From contig CAMUYI010000003.1 of assembly GCA_947164985.1 (NCBI GenBank), forward strand, positions 167,378-231,377: DNA of 64,000 bases, given 5' to 3'. Of this stretch, positions 61,666 to 64,000 are shown piece after piece. The notes under the pieces were generated by a model. It made no database searches. It had not been told where the DNA came from and saw nothing but the letters and a program-made list of their open reading frames with translations. Source of the stretch: an uncultured Bacteroidales bacterium. GTDB taxonomy: Bacteria > Bacteroidota > Bacteroidia > Bacteroidales > Paludibacteraceae. Positions within the stretch are counted from its first letter, which is position 1. Every line of letters starts with the position of its first letter. A program made the translations under genes and the position numbers.

Positions 61666-62826
61666 TTATACCCGTTCAGCGTAGAATAAAGTAGGCTTGC
61701 CGGCAACACGACAGCCGATCACGAAGGCTGTACCCCCATCCCTAAGATGTAGTTTTTTCTTGAGAGCTTTAGGGGACAAGGGATAGTTGCGAACGAGAAC
61801 GTTCGCGTTTTTAATTTCAAATTTATGTTTTTTGATTTCAAATTTTATCTGCCAAACACGACCGGGAAAGTTGGGGATGAGGGTGTCGGAAGCGTATAGA
61901 TGGGTATTTGCGTCCAGTTTAAGAAGATGAAATCGTTCGGCAATGAGTTTGTATGCCCCAGCCTTTAATATCGCCGCAGAAGGCTCGTAAAGGTAAAGAC
62001 CGGCTTCGCCTGTAAGACCGTTACACTGTAACTGTGCCTGTAAGACCGCTTCGCTGTAAGATTCTTCTTCGCGGGTGAAGGTGAAAGCCTGATCCTTTTT
62101 GTCTAAATCTATCGCCGTTATCTTGCCTGAACCGTTGCTTACTAATAATAGTTCTTTGACTTCGTTTTTGATGGCTACGACATAGATGTCCCATGTTGCT
62201 TGCGAGAGGCTTGTGATGGCTTGCGTGAGGTCGAGCATGGGCGAGAGTTTGAGCAGGACGCGTTTGCTGTGAGCGAGAAGGGTAGGGAGTAAATCGACTA
62301 CATTGGGTGTGCAGTTTTCGAGACGAAAGACTTTACCGCCATGCGAATCTCTGCGGGCCGGATCGAGGAAAATTAAATCATAGCCTCTCCCGACCTCCCC
62401 TGAAAGGGAGGAGAGAAACTCTTCGGCTGTGGAATTATGAACGCTTATCTCCTTCCCTTTAGGGAGGGATGGGGTAGGCAAGCTAAAGTTATGGGTCGCA
62501 ATGCGGCATAGTTCAGCGTTCTGCTCGACGTAGTCGGTGTGGGTGAAGTTTTCGCTCAAGAAATAGGTGTCTACTCCGTAGCCTCCGGTGAGATCTGCCA
62601 TCGTGTCTCCGCTAACAAGGCTTGCTTTATAGCGTGCGGCTAACTCACTACTGCATTGTTCGCAACTAAGGCGGACTGGATACCAATAGTCGGGAATAGA
62701 AGCAAACGTGGGCAGTTTGTCGGCTGTCCGCTCTTTGCCCTCGACCTGCTGGAGAAACCAACGCCATTCGTCGTCGCTGAGGTGCTTGTATTTACTGCGC
62801 TGAAGTGCTAAATCTTCAATTTTCAA
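61666..62826 (-). CDS. Class I SAM methyltransferase with THUMP-like domain
   Basis: The protein has 386 residues. The SAM motif is MADLTGGYGVDTYFLSENF, and the catalytic-type motif is DLIFLDPARRD. LLKLSPMLDLTQAI and the C-terminal THUMP-like domain (LYEPSAAILKAGAYKLIAER, RDGGTAFVIGCRVAGKP) follow. It is probably an RNA or nucleic-acid methyltransferase; the target is unknown. The start is a TTG (62826) inside TTGAAAATTGAAG words. Repeat elements lie in frame at 61807-61848 (TTTCAAATTT words), 62010-62060 (CTGTAAGACCG) and 62394-62482 (G-rich palindromes). The coding frame is intact throughout. Confidence 0.85.
   Translation of the reverse strand: MKIEDLALQRSKYKHLSDDEWRWFLQQVEGKERTADKLPTFASIPDYWYPVRLSCEQCSSELAARYKASLVSGDTMADLTGGYGVDTYFLSENFTHTDYVEQNAELCRIATHNFSLPTPSLPKGKEISVHNSTAEEFLSSLSGEVGRGYDLIFLDPARRDSHGGKVFRLENCTPNVVDLLPTLLAHSKRVLLKLSPMLDLTQAITSLSQATWDIYVVAIKNEVKELLLVSNGSGKITAIDLDKKDQAFTFTREEESYSEAVLQAQLQCNGLTGEAGLYLYEPSAAILKAGAYKLIAERFHLLKLDANTHLYASDTLIPNFPGRVWQIKFEIKKHKFEIKNANVLVRNYPLSPKALKKKLHLRDGGTAFVIGCRVAGKPTLFYAERV
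62010..62060. repeat. CTGTAAGACCG repeat cluster 3 (inside methyltransferase gene)
   Basis: Full copies lie at 62010 and 62038, with a partial at 62054, separated by TTACACTGTAA. In frame they encode peptide such as YSEAVLQAQLQCNGLTGEAG, echoing the repeat-derived SYSETVLQSEGRSY in the DUF4861 protein. Confidence 0.85.
62394..62482. repeat. Pair of G-rich palindromic repeats inside methyltransferase gene
   Basis: CTCCCCTGAAAGGGAGGAG (about 62396-62415) and CCCTTTAGGGAGGGATGGGG (about 62455-62475) are related inverted elements read in frame (SLSGEVGRG and SLPKGKEIS). Similar CCCTTTAGGGAGGG elements are, from memory, common between genes in Bacteroidota. Confidence 0.7.
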
Positions 62827-63833
62827 TCTGCAATCTTCAATTGAGTATTATGGTAATAATACGAAAGTATATCTTCGTACTTTATTCCTTCGCTTGCCAT
62901 TACCGCCGCACCTATCTGACATAGTCCTGCACCGTGACCCCAACCGTGACCATTCAGCGTCCATAGGCCGTTTTCGTGCGAGACTTCGAACCATGAACTA
63001 TAGAGGCAGGATTTGCTGAGCCAATAACGGATTTTTAATTCTTTGCCAATGATCTCGGTGTGCTTGGTGCCGACTATTTTGAGGCTGTCAATTCGGCCTG
63101 AGGCTCCACGATGCATAGGGATAAGGTCTAGGATTTCTCCGAAGTCGATACCTGATTTGGTGCGGATAATATCGCTGAGTTCCTCTGCGGTATAGGTCAC
63201 TTGCCAGTCCCGGAAGTCTTTAGTCTCTTGATCGTAGTCGTTGAGAACGAGGCGCAGGACTTTGGGCGAAGGGCTTTTGCAGTAGTCGCATTGTACGGAC
63301 TGAATATAGGGTACGTCGGTATCTTCCCAGCAGGTTCGCCAGATCTCGGTGCGTCCGCCGCAACACTTGTAATAACGGCAGTCACAGACCGCATCGCCGA
63401 ACTTTAGGACTTGGCCTCTTGTGGCTTGTACTGCCTCCACCGCTCTCTCATTCATTCTGTGTAAACCTTCGTAGCGTTGACAATGGTCGTCGGCACAAAC
63501 GTCGTAGCCCTCGTGGTTGGGTTTTTGCATGGCACGAATGGCCCAGGAACGACTAATCACGGCATGTGCTTTGAGCAGTTCCATCGGGCTATTGGCGTTC
63601 ATCTCGGAAGAGATAACGGAGCAGAGGTAGTCCTCGAGGTCGATGGTGTTGATGGCTGTTTGGGTGCCGTCGGGATTGTTACGTATCTCCAATTCGCCGG
63701 CGAACTCTTGGTCTTCTTTTCTGTCCCAATGAAAACCAATACCGATACGGACATTCTTCAGAATGAATGTCTGTTCCCGCTGCTCAAACTCGATATGCGG
63801 CGCAGTTAATATTCCTACGCGAATATTCGTAAT
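62823..63833 (-). CDS. SpoIID/LytB-domain protein, start codon uncertain
   Basis: Conserved coding text begins near 63821 (RVGILTAPHIEFE) and runs about 330 residues. The lytic-transglycosylase-type core is YLCSVISSEMNANSPMELLK (catalytic Glu) and AHAVISRSW; the end is NGHGWGHGAGLCQIGAAVM. Cys-containing DDHCQRY and YYKCCGGRTE segments are as in Bacteroidales homologues. It probably cleaves denuded peptidoglycan glycan or acts on cell-wall sugars. No ATG, GTG or TTG exists between the in-frame stop (63845-63843) and this text; the first canonical codon (TTG at 63692) would remove 40 or more conserved residues. The end given here uses an ATT as a formal start. Confidence 0.75.
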   Translation of the reverse strand: MTNIRVGILTAPHIEFEQREQTFILKNVRIGIGFHWDRKEDQEFAGELEIRNNPDGTQTAINTIDLEDYLCSVISSEMNANSPMELLKAHAVISRSWAIRAMQKPNHEGYDVCADDHCQRYEGLHRMNERAVEAVQATRGQVLKFGDAVCDCRYYKCCGGRTEIWRTCWEDTDVPYIQSVQCDYCKSPSPKVLRLVLNDYDQETKDFRDWQVTYTAEELSDIIRTKSGIDFGEILDLIPMHRGASGRIDSLKIVGTKHTEIIGKELKIRYWLSKSCLYSSWFEVSHENGLWTLNGHGWGHGAGLCQIGAAVMASEGIKYEDILSYYYHNTQLKIAD

Positions 63834-63842
63834 TCTTAATTT

Positions 63843-64000
63843 TTAATTTTTAATTCTCGCTTTCAGTTCCCATGTACGCAGTCGGTCTTTGTACCAGTTA
63901 TTGCGATTCATAGCGACAATGTCGCAGTTAGCGTCGGAGTTGTCTTCCCACCGGCGGCAGTTATAGACGACGTCATAGATTCGTCCGATCGGGTAGTCGC
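63843..64000 (-). CDS. C-terminal end of an unidentified gene, cut by window edge
   Basis: The last 52 codons of a minus-strand gene are visible: [20 protein letters not shown], then [18 protein letters not shown], ending in a TAA inside the AT-rich word spacer. I cannot place the family from this fragment. It is in the same reading frame as the SpoIID-like gene that follows and is separated from it by the single stop codon. Confidence 0.6.
   Translation of the reverse strand, partial: DYPIGRIYDVVYNCRRWEDNSDANCDIVAMNRNNWYKDRLRTWELKARIKN

Noticed and set aside
1..64000. tRNA, rRNA or known riboswitch genes
   Set aside because: No cloverleaf, rRNA core or recognisable aptamer was seen by eye on either strand. 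A covariance-model scan would be decisive.

Overview
The window looks like a chromosomal segment of a Bacteroidales-type Bacteroidota. Three lines of evidence support this. Many intergenic regions carry the Bacteroidota promoter pattern (TTTG or TTGCA at about -33, TAnnTTTG at about -7). The gene set is typical of the group (grpE-dnaJ, bifunctional MurF-Alr, dapB-lepB-WbqC-like, THUMP-like methyltransferase, DUF4861, GH28, RAYT). Several secreted proteins share a short C-terminal signature. I saw no rRNA, tRNA, CRISPR array, prophage or complete IS. Gene density is high and most junctions overlap by 1-41 bp.

Layout. 1-770: end of an integral-membrane acyltransferase. 1265-2358: a TM2 protein facing a zinc-ribbon membrane protein. 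2454-6860: grpE-dnaJ plus a large outer-membrane barrel protein. 6789-17485 (minus): one long polycistron reading mlaE, mlaF, a stand-alone propeptide-like protein, M6 metalloprotease, xth, lptB, kelch lipoprotein, Wzi-like protein, two glycosyltransferase genes (one fused to a WaaP/Kdo-kinase-like domain) and an O-antigen ligase/polymerase. It therefore centres on outer-membrane lipid and LPS/capsule assembly. 17657-34148: secreted-protein region with an Ig-like protein, a second M6 protease with an S26-type peptidase and a PqqD-like protein, two modular Ig-repeat proteins (1005 and about 2438 aa) and a 45-51 aa peptide gene with its own promoter and terminator. 34214-35274: a RAYT transposase with three REP hairpins. 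35273-58911 (minus): an almost uninterrupted housekeeping and envelope series from dxs, trkAH, an SGNH/MBOAT acyl-transfer pair and coaE through dapB, lepB, ilvE, a POT transporter, rsmI, two flippases, ribE and two FKBPs to truA, GH28 and DUF4861. 59043-64000: MurF-Alr, an ABC ATPase, and on the minus strand a THUMP-like methyltransferase, a SpoIID-like protein and a partial gene.

The most striking feature is a window-wide set of short word repeats. Families include TTTTTAAT, TTCAATCT, AATTGGT, CCTAGGAAT, CTGTAAGACCG and a G-rich palindrome. They fill the roughly 17-27 bp gaps between genes and also lie in frame inside unrelated genes (dapB, dxs, truA, DUF4861, methyltransferase). In places they appear to supply TTG start codons and even a lipoprotein signal peptide. 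Other notable items are an 84/85-bp leader element duplicated in front of two unrelated genes, the RAYT/REP module, a MurF half lacking about 200 residues, a GT2-WaaP fusion, and a free-standing M6-protease propeptide homologue.

All calls come from reading the sequence and recalled family features. No database search or computed alignment was possible.
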